From the NCBI GenBank assembly GCA_964577985.1, contig CAZOAR010000008.1:7948-71947 (forward strand): a stretch of 64,000 bases of DNA. The letters are read 5' to 3'. The stretch comes from CAZOAR01 sp964577985. GTDB lineage: Bacteria; Gemmatimonadota; CAZMKB01; CAZNLH01. Below the pieces are notes generated by a model, which was not told the origin of the DNA, searched no databases, and saw only the letters and a program-made list of their open reading frames with translations. This document shows, piece by piece, positions 8,991-17,787 of this stretch. The position numbers and the translations under genes were made by a program. Every line of letters begins with the position of its first letter. Position 1 is the first letter of the stretch.

Positions 8991-9322
8991 CCTCTCAGCA
9001 CAGAGCACTTGCCGCTGGCGGGTGGCGGAAACTGTCGTTCCTGGAGCAGATGGCCAACATAGGCAGCGAGATCGAACGGTCGATAATGTGGCGGCAGAAG
9101 GGCAACCACGACTACGGACATAAGGCATTTGATCGTGCCCTGGAGCTTATTGATCTCACAATCGAGGACCCAGGGAATAAGACCAGGCTGCGGGAGATCG
9201 TCAGGGCACGGGAAGCGCTTGTCGACCATTTCGTTTTCTGCAACGACTACAGTACGACCGATCAGCTATGGCACAACTACTTTTTTGGCTTCGCCTGCGC
9301 GGCTCGAACGCGGAGAGGATAG
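8987..9322 (+). CDS. Small conserved-looking protein coupled to DUF5674
   Basis: The 111-residue protein opens with a short polar stretch followed by WRKLSFLEQMANIGSEIERS, then a helical segment FDRALELIDLTI and an aromatic-rich tail (WHNYFFGFACAARTRRG). From memory such proteins recur as unnamed small proteins in varied bacteria, but I cannot name the family. It is predicted all-helical, with charged residues reminiscent of HEPN-like or four-helix bundles; that is only an impression. The ATG at 8987 overlaps the DUF5674 stop by four bases; a GTG at 8978 is an alternative. No membrane segment or signal peptide is seen. Translational coupling implies stoichiometric production with DUF5674. Confidence 0.7.
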   Translation: MTSQHRALAAGGWRKLSFLEQMANIGSEIERSIMWRQKGNHDYGHKAFDRALELIDLTIEDPGNKTRLREIVRAREALVDHFVFCNDYSTTDQLWHNYFFGFACAARTRRG

Positions 9323-9551
9323 TTGGGACCGGGCTTCCATCGTCTGTTCTTATCATTTGACCCTGCGAGAGAACCGTTGTAATAACCGGTAGTGAGTTTC
9401 AGTAAAGCGTTACTCTCCTGGATGAGGCCCCTCTATCTCACGTATATCGCTTCCATGTTGCGGGACAGGTGATCGTCAGGAATCGGGAGTTGTAGTATTC
9501 CCGGTTCATCTGATCCCGGCTCTCGCATCCCTCCTCGACACTTACAGCCAC
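9323..9551. other. Intergenic stretch with no feature seen
   Basis: About 230 bases follow the DUF5674 pair before the next promoter. I find no convincing open frame, terminator or repeat apart from a weak dyad around 9374-9391. Confidence 0.4.
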
Positions 9552-9581
9552 TTGACATCGGTGTGCACGCTGTGTTATGAT
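9552..9581 (+). promoter_or_regulatory. Sigma-70 promoter of the serine hydrolase gene
   Basis: TTGACA (9552-9557) and TATGAT (9576-9581) with an 18-base spacer, about 90 bases before the preferred start at 9673. Confidence 0.65.
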
Positions 9582-9672
9582 CGGTAAGGTGCCAGAAGAA
9601 GGCCTCCGAGTCAATTTGACCTGCACGGCTACGACTTGTGTCCACGATTTGATGAAAACGGGGAACAGAATC

Positions 9673-10821
9673 ATGCGCGAGACTCCCGCTATTGTTTTTG
9701 GTTTATTCATTATCCTCACGACGATCCCTCGAGTTCAGGCGGCCGAGGCCTTTACACCTGACAGGGAATCTATCGAGGATGTGCGGGTCGGGATCCCCGC
9801 AGGTCGGTCCGAGCCGGTCGATGCCCGGGAAGAAACACCCGGCGTTCCTCGTTCCGGGCGTATCGCTCCGTGGCCCACAACCGACTGGTCGACATCCACG
9901 CCCGAGGCTGAGGGGATGGATCGGAACACGTTGATCGGAGCCTTCCATTACGCCGTGGAGAACGAGTCCAGGGCGGTGCTGGTTATCCGCCATGGTTACA
10001 TCGTAGGCGAGTGGTACGGCGAGGGATGGGACGAAGCGACCCGGCAGCAGGGCTTCTCCATGACCAAGAGTTTTTCGAGCGCGCTGGTCGGCATGCTCAT
10101 CGATGATGGAGTGATCGGGGACGTAGAACAGCCGGTCGCGAGATTTGTGCCCGAGTGGCGGGACGATGAACATGGTCAAATCACGATACGGCACTTACTC
10201 AGCATGGATTCCGGCCTATTCTGGAGTGCCACAATGGAGATCCGTTTCTTCCTGCAGAACGACCAGAACGCCTTCGCCGTGGGGTTGCCGGTGGCACATC
10301 CACCAGGAGATGTGTGGATCTATTCCAACCCGGCATGCCAGGTCCTCTCTGAGGTTATTCTCAATGCGACGGGCGGCCAGGCCGCTGAATACGGACAGCA
10401 ACGACTGTTCGACGTGATAGGAATGTGGAACGCCACCTGGGACACGGACCCGGCGGGGAATACCCTGACATACATGGGGATAGTCGCCTCAGCCCGTGAG
10501 TTTGCGAAGTTCGGGTACCTCTTCCTGAGGGATGGGGCGTGGGAGGACGGACAGATTGTGAGTGCAGACTGGGTGAGGGAATCAACCATCAGGTCTCAGT
10601 GGCTTCAGCCCTTCTACGGTTACCTGTGGTGGCTGAACACAAACGGTGTCATGTGGCGCGACGTCCCGGGCGACGCATACGCCGCACTGGGTGCGGAGGA
10701 GAAGAAGATATACGTCGTCCCGAGCCTTGACATTATAGCCATTCGACTTGGGGACGCACAACCCGCGTGGTCAGACAACACGTTCCTCGGCCGCGTCTGC
10801 CGGTCGGTCATCGAGAGGTGA
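9673..10821 (+). CDS. Secreted class C beta-lactamase-family serine hydrolase
   Basis: The protein has 382 residues and a signal peptide (about 1-22). It shows the penicillin-binding-protein/beta-lactamase-fold motifs: SMTK with nucleophile Ser129 and Lys132, and YSN at 217-219 (tyrosine general base). Length and motifs fit the large family of esterases, D-aminopeptidases and 6-aminohexanoate-dimer-hydrolase-like enzymes (the preceding VLVIRHGYIVGEWYGEG is typical of the last group). Antibiotic resistance is not implied. I chose 9673 because GGGGA stands 8 bases upstream and a signal peptide follows. An in-frame ATG at 9652 would add seven residues and has no ribosome site. The gene is monocistronic or leads into the mannosidase 116 bases downstream. 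Confidence 0.85.
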   Translation: MRETPAIVFGLFIILTTIPRVQAAEAFTPDRESIEDVRVGIPAGRSEPVDAREETPGVPRSGRIAPWPTTDWSTSTPEAEGMDRNTLIGAFHYAVENESRAVLVIRHGYIVGEWYGEGWDEATRQQGFSMTKSFSSALVGMLIDDGVIGDVEQPVARFVPEWRDDEHGQITIRHLLSMDSGLFWSATMEIRFFLQNDQNAFAVGLPVAHPPGDVWIYSNPACQVLSEVILNATGGQAAEYGQQRLFDVIGMWNATWDTDPAGNTLTYMGIVASAREFAKFGYLFLRDGAWEDGQIVSADWVRESTIRSQWLQPFYGYLWWLNTNGVMWRDVPGDAYAALGAEEKKIYVVPSLDIIAIRLGDAQPAWSDNTFLGRVCRSVIER

Positions 10822-10879
10822 GTACAAATGGCACGCGTTCCGATGTGCTCCAGAAATCATCCAGCAGACTTGCAGAACG

Positions 10880-10896
10880 CTGGAATGCTGTTCCAG
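10880..10896. promoter_or_regulatory. Short perfect dyad before the mannosidase gene
   Basis: CTGGAA and TTCCAG flank a 5-base centre, ending 41 bases before the mannosidase start. It could be an operator or a chance hairpin. Confidence 0.25.
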
Positions 10897-10937
10897 AACG
10901 CCGTTTCATCCTTCAATGGATGCTGATGGAGTGACTT

Positions 10938-13613
10938 ATGTCAAAAGCTCGTGAAAACAGAAACACAACCATACACCTCATCATGGCCTCGGTCCTGCTT
11001 CTGCTGATCATCGAGGCCAGGCCGGCGCACGCGACAATAGACAAGATGTATATCGTCCCACTGACGCACCTCGATATAGGTTTTACGGCACCGCCCGACG
11101 ACGTGGCGGACGAGTGCAAGGCGCGAATCGACCAGGTCCTTGGCTATCTGGACACCTATCCCCGGTTCAAGTGGAACATAGAGAGTTACTGGCAACTCGA
11201 ACAGTGGCTTCTCCGGACATCCGACCAGGCGCTGATCAACAAATTGTTTGACTATGTCAATGGAGGCCGCGTTGCAATTGGTGGTGGATTCGCCAACATG
11301 CACTCGAGCATGCTCGGCCCCGAAGAGGCCAACCGGCTGCTTTATTCAGCGAATCGGATAAGGAATACATACAATGTGGACATTCAGACGATGTTCATGG
11401 ACGACGTCCCGGGCTGGTCCTGGTCATATCCGCAGGTGATGGCGAAGAGCGGGATAATGTACTTTGTCACGGCCCCGAACACGTTCATAGGAGGCGCCGC
11501 GGATATCCCGATGTCCGATCGTCCATTCTATTACGAGGGGCCGGATGGAAGCCGCGTGCTGACATGGCGGGGCTACAGCGCTTATCTCGAGGGTTCCTTC
11601 GACTATAACCTGCACGGGGGATATGGCAGCATGGAGACGGCCGTGCTGGCCCGGATAGCGGATTGGGAGGCTGCCGGTTACCCGTACGACGCGATCCTTA
11701 TCCTCGACGGGACCGGTGACAACGGAATGGCGAGTCGCGCCATAGAGATCCTGGACAACGTTGACTGGTGGAACGCCAACCATTCTTCACAGATGATAAT
11801 CGCCACGGCCGGCGAGTTCTTCGAACACATGGAGGCAACCTACCCTGCCTCATTTCCAGTATACGCGGGGGACTCGGCGGGCTTCTGGGACGGGATAAAC
11901 ACGAATGTGCCCGTCAGCCAGGGCTGGGTCAGGGGAGCCGCTGACAGGATCCTGTCGGGCGAGAAAGCGGCCGCGATAAACTACCTGGGCGGATCGGCCT
12001 ATCCCGACGTGTCGATCGACAGCGTCTATCACGAAATCCACGTGTTCGACGAACACTCCGGCGCCGGTACAGGATGGCCCGGCCTCGAAACAAAGGAGGA
12101 GATAGACAGGAGCAACCTCCTGAATTTCGAGACCGCCGAACGCGCCAGGAGACTGAGCGAATCCGTCCTTGACGAGGGAATGACAGGTCTCCTTTCCTCA
12201 CTCGGTGTTGGTTCACCGACTATACTCGTCTTCAACTCTCTTTCATGGACAAGAACTGACCTCGTGAGGCTCGAGGTGCCCCAGGCCATCTACAATCTGG
12301 ACTTTGTCATCAGGGACGCAGGGACACTTCAGGAGATCCCCCACCAGAAAGCGGAGGGATCGATTGTAGAATTCATCGCCACGGACGTTCCGCCAACAGG
12401 CTACAGGCTTTATTACGGCGAGCCGGTGGATACACCACCGTCATACCCGGATCGCGTCCTGATATTCGACAACGGCAGGCGGATCGAGAACGACTTCTAC
12501 TCCGTATCGATCAACGCCTCGGGGCTTAGCATCCTGGACAAGGACACAGGCAGAGAGCTCGTAAACCAGTCGAGTGAGTTTCTCTTCAACGGCCTGACAC
12601 GGGCCGAACACCAGGAAGACTTCTTCGGCATAAGCCACGTGCTTCCATTCACCGGCGGCGTACGCACATCCACACCGGGACCAATAAGCGGCGAGATCGA
12701 TTTCGATTTCAACAGCTATCCCCTGAGTCAGGTAAAGATAATTCTTTACAGCGATCTGAAGAGAATAGACCTCGTAAACACGCTCGACAGGAGCCGGATG
12801 CGTTACGTTCCTTACGCGAGGCACTCCGATCATTACTATCTCTCTTTTCCTTTCAACATCGACGTGTCAAGCGGCTTTCAGGCGCGCGTCGAGAATCCGA
12901 ACAAGCTCATAAGGCCCGATCTCGACTACCTTACCGGGGCATTCATCGGAAACATGATTTCTCAACACGCCATTGACCTGAGAGAGGCGTCGGGCTTCGG
13001 TGTCACAGTGGCGAACCGGGAGTCTTTTCTCAACGAGATCGGCAGTACCGCTCACATGAACACATCGTTCACTCCCGCGGAGGCGACCATCCTCAATAAG
13101 CTCAATCAGAATGCAGACCAGGGCGATACGGCCGACCAGGGGATCGTCGACATCGACAGCGCGGACAACGGGATAGAGATCGCTGAATTCCACCATTCCA
13201 TAACAAGCAGCCAGGTCCCCCCAGACTCGCTGGAGACGATAATTCCAGCGGACATGGTTCATTTCGGCTGGTCGTTCGACCTGCCCCTCGAGGCAACTTT
13301 CACGACGGGCATCGGAGGCAGAGAGGAAATGCCCGTTCCCACGGAGAAGAACTACTTCAGCGTGAGCAACGATAACGTCGTACTGGTCTCGATCAAGAAA
13401 TCAGGATTCAACAGCGGCACTGACATAATATTCAGGCTCCAGGAGATCAGCGGAATCGAGACAGCCGGCGTGCAGATTCAGTCGGCATTTACCTTCTTAT
13501 CCGCTGAGCTCAATTCGACGATTGAAGAACCGGTCCAGGGGGGCATCATTCCAGCCAATCCTATTACATTCGATATAGGGGCTTATGAGACTATCACCAT
13601 CCGGGCCAGATAA
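10938..13613 (+). CDS. Secreted glycoside hydrolase family 38-type alpha-mannosidase
   Basis: The 891-residue protein carries a signal peptide (about 1-32). The N-terminal catalytic domain opens with MYIVPLTHLDIGFTAPPDD, in which His44 and Asp46 correspond to GH38 zinc ligands. FMDDVPGWSWSYPQVM (Asp156 as likely nucleophile) and VFDEHSGAGTGWPG (His373 as zinc ligand) follow at the expected order. The middle three-helix part and C-terminal beta domains (from ~430) complete the usual GH38 architecture of about 900 residues. It should remove alpha-mannosyl units from glycans outside the cytoplasm. GGAG lies 8 bases before the ATG at 10938. No transporter or other glycosidase is adjacent, so the glycan source is unknown. 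Confidence 0.86.
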   Translation: MSKARENRNTTIHLIMASVLLLLIIEARPAHATIDKMYIVPLTHLDIGFTAPPDDVADECKARIDQVLGYLDTYPRFKWNIESYWQLEQWLLRTSDQALINKLFDYVNGGRVAIGGGFANMHSSMLGPEEANRLLYSANRIRNTYNVDIQTMFMDDVPGWSWSYPQVMAKSGIMYFVTAPNTFIGGAADIPMSDRPFYYEGPDGSRVLTWRGYSAYLEGSFDYNLHGGYGSMETAVLARIADWEAAGYPYDAILILDGTGDNGMASRAIEILDNVDWWNANHSSQMIIATAGEFFEHMEATYPASFPVYAGDSAGFWDGINTNVPVSQGWVRGAADRILSGEKAAAINYLGGSAYPDVSIDSVYHEIHVFDEHSGAGTGWPGLETKEEIDRSNLLNFETAERARRLSESVLDEGMTGLLSSLGVGSPTILVFNSLSWTRTDLVRLEVPQAIYNLDFVIRDAGTLQEIPHQKAEGSIVEFIATDVPPTGYRLYYGEPVDTPPSYPDRVLIFDNGRRIENDFYSVSINASGLSILDKDTGRELVNQSSEFLFNGLTRAEHQEDFFGISHVLPFTGGVRTSTPGPISGEIDFDFNSYPLSQVKIILYSDLKRIDLVNTLDRSRMRYVPYARHSDHYYLSFPFNIDVSSGFQARVENPNKLIRPDLDYLTGAFIGNMISQHAIDLREASGFGVTVANRESFLNEIGSTAHMNTSFTPAEATILNKLNQNADQGDTADQGIVDIDSADNGIEIAEFHHSITSSQVPPDSLETIIPADMVHFGWSFDLPLEATFTTGIGGREEMPVPTEKNYFSVSNDNVVLVSIKKSGFNSGTDIIFRLQEISGIETAGVQIQSAFTFLSAELNSTIEEPVQGGIIPANPITFDIGAYETITIRAR

Positions 13614-13804
13614 AACATAACGGATGTTATCACAATAGTACGTAATCAAGGCGAATAATTTTCCCTTCCGCAGTACAATTTTGCTCTAATGCATTCCTGC
13701 CGTTGATCGTGAAATCCTGCCACATGTGCCCAGAATCAGCCTGGAGTGCCAGATTCACGACTCTTGCGGGCATTCCTGGCCACAGACCACGACAACCTCC
13801 ACGC

Positions 13805-13819
13805 TGGCACGCTTCTTGT
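13805..13819 (+). promoter_or_regulatory. Candidate sigma-54 (-24/-12) promoter
   Basis: TGGCACG, four bases, then TTGT reproduces the sigma-54 consensus TGGCACG-N4-TTGC with one change in the -12 element and exact spacing. It sits 77 bases before the preferred start of the histidine kinase gene. An NtrC-type activator is encoded at 58185-59582. No upstream activator site was identified, so this may be chance. Confidence 0.4.
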
Positions 13820-13895
13820 CCTATGTAAACAGCAGTAGTATAAGGATTGTCCGCGAAGCGAATTGTTCCCGAGAGTATGGAATCGAGCACCCCAG

Positions 13896-15734
13896 GTGAA
13901 AACGACACAAATCCACATCCTCTTGATCGATGACGACCCGGAAGACACCCGGTCCATACGTGGCGAGTTGACGAACGCCAACAGGTCGCTCTATAAGCTG
14001 GCGCACGCCGGCACCCTGAAGAGGGGATTGAATTCACTCAATGGGCGTGACGTCGATATCATACTGCTCGATTTGAGCCTGCCTGACTCGAAAGGACTCG
14101 ACACATTTCACAGGGTCCAGGCTTGCGCACCAGGAATGCCGATCATAATCCTGTCGGATCCGGACGAGCAATCACTCGCCATCAGCGCAGTGAGAGAGGG
14201 CGCACTTGACTACCTTGTCAGGGGTAATATCAACAGCCAGTTGCTGGTGCGCGTGTTGCGTTACGCCTTTGAGAGAGAGCAACTGCTGTCGACTCTGGAG
14301 CGGCAGACGAAGGAGTTGAACAGCAGTGAGAAGCGCCTGAGGAGGATCATAGATGAGAACGCTGAGGGAATAGTCCTGGTGGACAGAAAGGGTGACGTCC
14401 GCCTGGTCAATTCTGCGGCGGAGACTATCCTGGGGCTCAAGAAAGAGAACATCATCGGGAAACCGTTTCACCTCCCCCTTACCAGGGATGAGAAGACCGA
14501 AGTCGCTATACCTCTCGGCAGAAGCTTCGCGAGGACAGCGGAGATACGTACGGTAGAGACAGAGTGGGACGGAGAGAGCGCCCTGCTCGTTTCACTCCAC
14601 GACATCACGGATCGTAAGCTCACGGAAAAGGCCCTGCAGGAGGGCAAGGAGCTCAGCCAGTCGATTATCGAGACAGCGATAGACGCATTTGTAGAGGTGG
14701 ACACCTGCGGTCTCATACTCAAATGGAACCAGATGGCCGAAGAAATATTCGGATGGTCTCGGGACGAGGCTATCGGTCGTTCATTGATCGAGGTGATCTT
14801 CCCTCCCCGGCATAGAGAAGAACACCTGAGGAGCGTTACCAATTTCCTGTCTACAGGAGAAGGCCCTTTTCTGAGTCCCGGTTCCGAGCTTGTGGCGGTT
14901 CATCGTGACGGGCATGAATTTCCGGTAGAACTGAAGACATGGTCTATTCGAGTCGGAGGTTCCTATCGCTTGAATGTTTTCATCAGGGACATCTCGGAGC
15001 TGAAGAAACTGCAGGCGTTGAAGGACGAGTTTATCCGAACGGTATCCCATGAGATACGAACGCCCCTGACGACTATCAGGGAGGGAATCAGCCAGGTGCT
15101 CGATGGTCTGCTCGGCGAGACGACAAAAAAACAGGAAAACACCTTTGCAATGATCCTCGAAGACATCGATCGATTGACAAGGATCATCAACGATCTACTC
15201 GACATGTCCAAGATAGACGCAGGTATGATCAGGCTCAATATCACCGAAATCGATCTTATCGAGCTGATCGACAACATCCGCGACGCCTTCAGGCACCGAG
15301 CGGAGAAGAAAGGCCTGCGGATAGCCACGGCTTTTCCGAAGAAGAGAATCCGTGTGGACGCCGACAGGGATATGATCCTTCAGGTTTTGACCAACCTGGT
15401 AGGTAACGCGGTCAAGTTTACCAGGGATGGAGAAATCAGGATATCCCTGAAGGAGTGCTCGGGCATGGTTGAGTGTTGCGTCTCTGATACGGGCCCGGGG
15501 ATCTCCCGCGGTGACATTCCGAAGATCTTCGATAAGTTCAAGCAGTTTGGAAAGATCAACGCATCGAAGGAAAAGGGAACAGGCCTCGGCCTGTACATAG
15601 TGAAGGCGATTGTCGAACAACACCATGGGACCATCTGGGTCAAGAGTCGTATCGACAAGGGGTCGACCTTTCATTTCACTCTGCCGCGACATCAGAACGA
15701 GAGTGCCAGGCTTGAGGAGCTCGTCATGGCCTGA
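13896..15734 (+). CDS. Sensor histidine kinase with N-terminal receiver domain and two PAS domains
   Basis: The ~612-residue protein begins with a CheY-like receiver domain (IHILLIDDDPED; phospho-acceptor Asp59 in IILLDLSLPD). Two PAS domains follow (about 151-239 and 256-369, the second ending RDISELKKL). A HisKA dimerisation domain carries His385 in VSHEIRTPL, and a HATPase domain ends the protein (GNAVKF N-box, DTGPGI, EKGTGLGLYIVK). There is no signal peptide or membrane helix, so it senses cytoplasmic signals. The start is uncertain: GTG at 13896 fits the domain edge, while TTG at 13863 would add 11 residues. A CheY-like gene follows after 32 bases and is the obvious phosphotransfer partner, making a small phosphorelay. 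A candidate sigma-54 promoter lies upstream. Confidence 0.88.
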   Translation: MKTTQIHILLIDDDPEDTRSIRGELTNANRSLYKLAHAGTLKRGLNSLNGRDVDIILLDLSLPDSKGLDTFHRVQACAPGMPIIILSDPDEQSLAISAVREGALDYLVRGNINSQLLVRVLRYAFEREQLLSTLERQTKELNSSEKRLRRIIDENAEGIVLVDRKGDVRLVNSAAETILGLKKENIIGKPFHLPLTRDEKTEVAIPLGRSFARTAEIRTVETEWDGESALLVSLHDITDRKLTEKALQEGKELSQSIIETAIDAFVEVDTCGLILKWNQMAEEIFGWSRDEAIGRSLIEVIFPPRHREEHLRSVTNFLSTGEGPFLSPGSELVAVHRDGHEFPVELKTWSIRVGGSYRLNVFIRDISELKKLQALKDEFIRTVSHEIRTPLTTIREGISQVLDGLLGETTKKQENTFAMILEDIDRLTRIINDLLDMSKIDAGMIRLNITEIDLIELIDNIRDAFRHRAEKKGLRIATAFPKKRIRVDADRDMILQVLTNLVGNAVKFTRDGEIRISLKECSGMVECCVSDTGPGISRGDIPKIFDKFKQFGKINASKEKGTGLGLYIVKAIVEQHHGTIWVKSRIDKGSTFHFTLPRHQNESARLEELVMA

Positions 15735-15766
15735 CGCCGGTTCCACGAAACGGGCCTGGAGGGATC

Positions 15767-16144
15767 ATGCCAAAGAAGAAGATACTGGTTGTAGACGACG
15801 AACCGAACATCATTGCCATGCTCCATAACAGGTTGACCGCGAACGGATATGAAGTCGTCACCGCGATGGACGGCATAGATGCGCTCGACATGGCCCGCGC
15901 AGAGCTACCAGATTTGATCATCCTCGACGTCATGTTGCCGAGAATGGATGGATACAAGGTCTGCGCGATGCTTAAATTCGACGTTCAGTACATGAATACA
16001 CCGATCATCATGCTCACGGCGAGGGCGCACGAGTCGGACAGGAAAACCGCAGAAGAGCTTGGCGTCGAGGACTATATCGTAAAGCCATTCGATGGAAAAC
16101 AACTGGTGGAAAGAGTCAACCAGGTCCTTCATGCCCAGTGTTGA
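15767..16144 (+). CDS. CheY-like single-domain response regulator
   Basis: The protein has 125 residues and consists only of a receiver domain: KKILVVDDEPN at the N-terminus, the phospho-acceptor Asp in DLIILDVMLPRMDGYKVC (near residue 50), and YIVKPFDGKQL with the conserved Lys. There is no output domain, so it must act by protein contact or phosphotransfer. The gene is 32 bases downstream of the receiver-PAS-PAS histidine kinase and has a GGAGGG ribosome site; co-transcription and cognate pairing are likely. Confidence 0.92.
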   Translation: MPKKKILVVDDEPNIIAMLHNRLTANGYEVVTAMDGIDALDMARAELPDLIILDVMLPRMDGYKVCAMLKFDVQYMNTPIIMLTARAHESDRKTAEELGVEDYIVKPFDGKQLVERVNQVLHAQC

Positions 16145-16225
16145 GGTGGTCGTTTTCTGCGGCGGCGATCGACCCCGTTACGAATCCGCCATCAGACCCG
16201 GCACAAGGACAGACCCCCTCGTGCC

Positions 16226-16254
16226 TTGACAGCCGGGATCATTCCCTCTATTAT
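16226..16254 (+). promoter_or_regulatory. Near-consensus sigma-70 promoter
   Basis: TTGACA (16226-16231) and TATTAT (16249-16254) with a 17-base spacer, giving a leader of about 170 bases for the haem-binding-type secreted protein at 16431. Confidence 0.75.
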
Positions 16255-16430
16255 ATCTCCAACGTTGTGTAATCCAACACTTTTGAGGCTTTCATCTATC
16301 CGCGCGGGAGGTGCCGCGAGAAATAGAGATATTCTACGACCGAGTCTGGCTCCGCATATGTAAGAGACATGCGCCCATCGAGTACTCCCTTTCTCGGCTG
16401 CATCACCCATTGAGACACAGGAGAAGTCCT

Positions 16431-17720
16431 ATGAAGTCATTGCTGTCAACAATAGCGTTTGTACTTGCCGTTTCCCTCTTGACAGGTGCTCAACTCTGTT
16501 CTGCTACGCTGAGGGCGGTCTCAGAGACCCCGACACTCGATGGAGTCGATAACGGAGACTGGAGCGGTACCGCCATCATCACGGGCAACAATGTCAGAAT
16601 GAAGGCCGCCTATGACCACGGGAATATATATGTACTCGCCCAGTGGAACGATGCCACATCCCGTGAAAGTGTCTTCAAGGACCACTGGACGTTCGACGGC
16701 ACAGGCTGGAGCCAGTCGGCCGACGAAGACCGGATAGCCATCATGTGGGACCTTGGAACATCTCCTAACGGGGCGGCCTGCACCAGCATGTGCCATCCTC
16801 CACGCATGTACACCGATGACGGAACTGTTGACGTGTGGAACTGGAAAGCCACGAGAACCAATCCGATGGGATATGCAGACGACGAGTATATCATCGCCAT
16901 CCAGGATACCTCCGCTGGTGGCAAAACCCGCTTCGGTGATGCCGGCACGAGCGCTTTCAGCGGGAACTACGGCGGGTCCGTTCCACTTTCACAGGCTGTA
17001 TCGGACCCGAACAGCAACATACACTTCCTGTTGTTCGACGCGGATGCTCAGGCAGCCTTCGACCCCTATGGCGTCATGAACGCCCATCCGCGCAAGCAGA
17101 CGGTCGCCTTCGTCAACTCCGGATGGACAGCCGGATCAACGGTGGCGGGGTATATTCACGATATACCGGACGGGAGCAGGGCGGACGTTCATGCCGCGGG
17201 CCTGTATGACAATGGTGTGTGGACAGTGGAGTTCGCACGTTCGCTCACGACTTCGGCGCCTGGAGACGACACGAGTGACGTCCAGTTTGACCTGGCCAGT
17301 TCATATAATTTCAGCGTGGGGCTGTTTGACAACAGCGGTGGTTCGAGCCACGAGACCGATCCCACCGAGCATGTCCTCGTGTTCGAGTCGGCCGGTGTCG
17401 GAGATGGCGGCGGGGGATCGGTTGTTCCGATGAGCCTCGCGCTTTCTCAGAACTATCCTAATCCTTTCAACCCTTCTACCGCCATCAGCTATGTCGTTCC
17501 TGAGATGGAGTCAGCTGAAGCGGCCGTGGAGTTGCAGGTCTTCACCATTCACGGCCAACTGGTCAGGACGCTGGTCCGGAAATCACAGCCTGCGGGGAGC
17601 TATGCGGTCTACTGGAACGGGGAAGACCAGAGGGGCCTCGAGCTTTCATCCGGGATTTATGTCTACAGGTTGAACGTCGGCGGAAGGTCGGTCACCAGGA
17701 AAATGACCCTGCTCAAGTAG
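16431..17720 (+). CDS. Secreted ethylbenzene-dehydrogenase-like haem-binding-type protein with FlgD-like sorting domain
   Basis: The protein has 429 residues with a signal peptide (about 1-25). Residues ~30-330 resemble the DOMON-type fold of ethylbenzene dehydrogenase gamma-like haem-binding proteins: the opening TPTLDGVDNGDW, a strand IYVLAQWNDATSRES, and DRIAIMWDLG. It contains CTSMCH (Cys117, Cys121, His122), a CX3CH motif that could bind c-type haem by a non-standard spacing. After a glycine-rich linker (~333-339), ~90 residues form a FlgD-like domain starting LSQNYPNPFNPSTAISY and ending in GRSVTRKMTLLK, the signature of C-terminal sorting domains in FCB-type bacteria. CAGGAG precedes the ATG at 16431. 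A role in extracellular or periplasmic electron transfer is inferred only from the fold and motif. Confidence 0.78.
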   Translation: MKSLLSTIAFVLAVSLLTGAQLCSATLRAVSETPTLDGVDNGDWSGTAIITGNNVRMKAAYDHGNIYVLAQWNDATSRESVFKDHWTFDGTGWSQSADEDRIAIMWDLGTSPNGAACTSMCHPPRMYTDDGTVDVWNWKATRTNPMGYADDEYIIAIQDTSAGGKTRFGDAGTSAFSGNYGGSVPLSQAVSDPNSNIHFLLFDADAQAAFDPYGVMNAHPRKQTVAFVNSGWTAGSTVAGYIHDIPDGSRADVHAAGLYDNGVWTVEFARSLTTSAPGDDTSDVQFDLASSYNFSVGLFDNSGGSSHETDPTEHVLVFESAGVGDGGGGSVVPMSLALSQNYPNPFNPSTAISYVVPEMESAEAAVELQVFTIHGQLVRTLVRKSQPAGSYAVYWNGEDQRGLELSSGIYVYRLNVGGRSVTRKMTLLK

Positions 17721-17787
17721 AGAGGGTGAAGCGTACCTTTCACCACGCGTCGCGTGGCTGTCGTCGATCCGGGTGGTCCTGACACTT

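Noticed and set aside
9673..10821. Antibiotic-resistance beta-lactamase
   Set aside because: Only the shared fold and SxxK/YxN motifs are seen; the family is mainly esterases and peptidases, and no resistance context exists.
13630..14037. 135-codon minus-strand frame before the receiver-PAS kinase
   Set aside because: It overlaps the kinase gene antisense, is rich in Arg and Cys without domain similarity, and lacks a ribosome site.
17430..17720. Flagellar hook-assembly protein FlgD
   Set aside because: The FlgD-like Ig fold here is the C-terminal sorting domain of a secreted protein; no flagellar genes are present.
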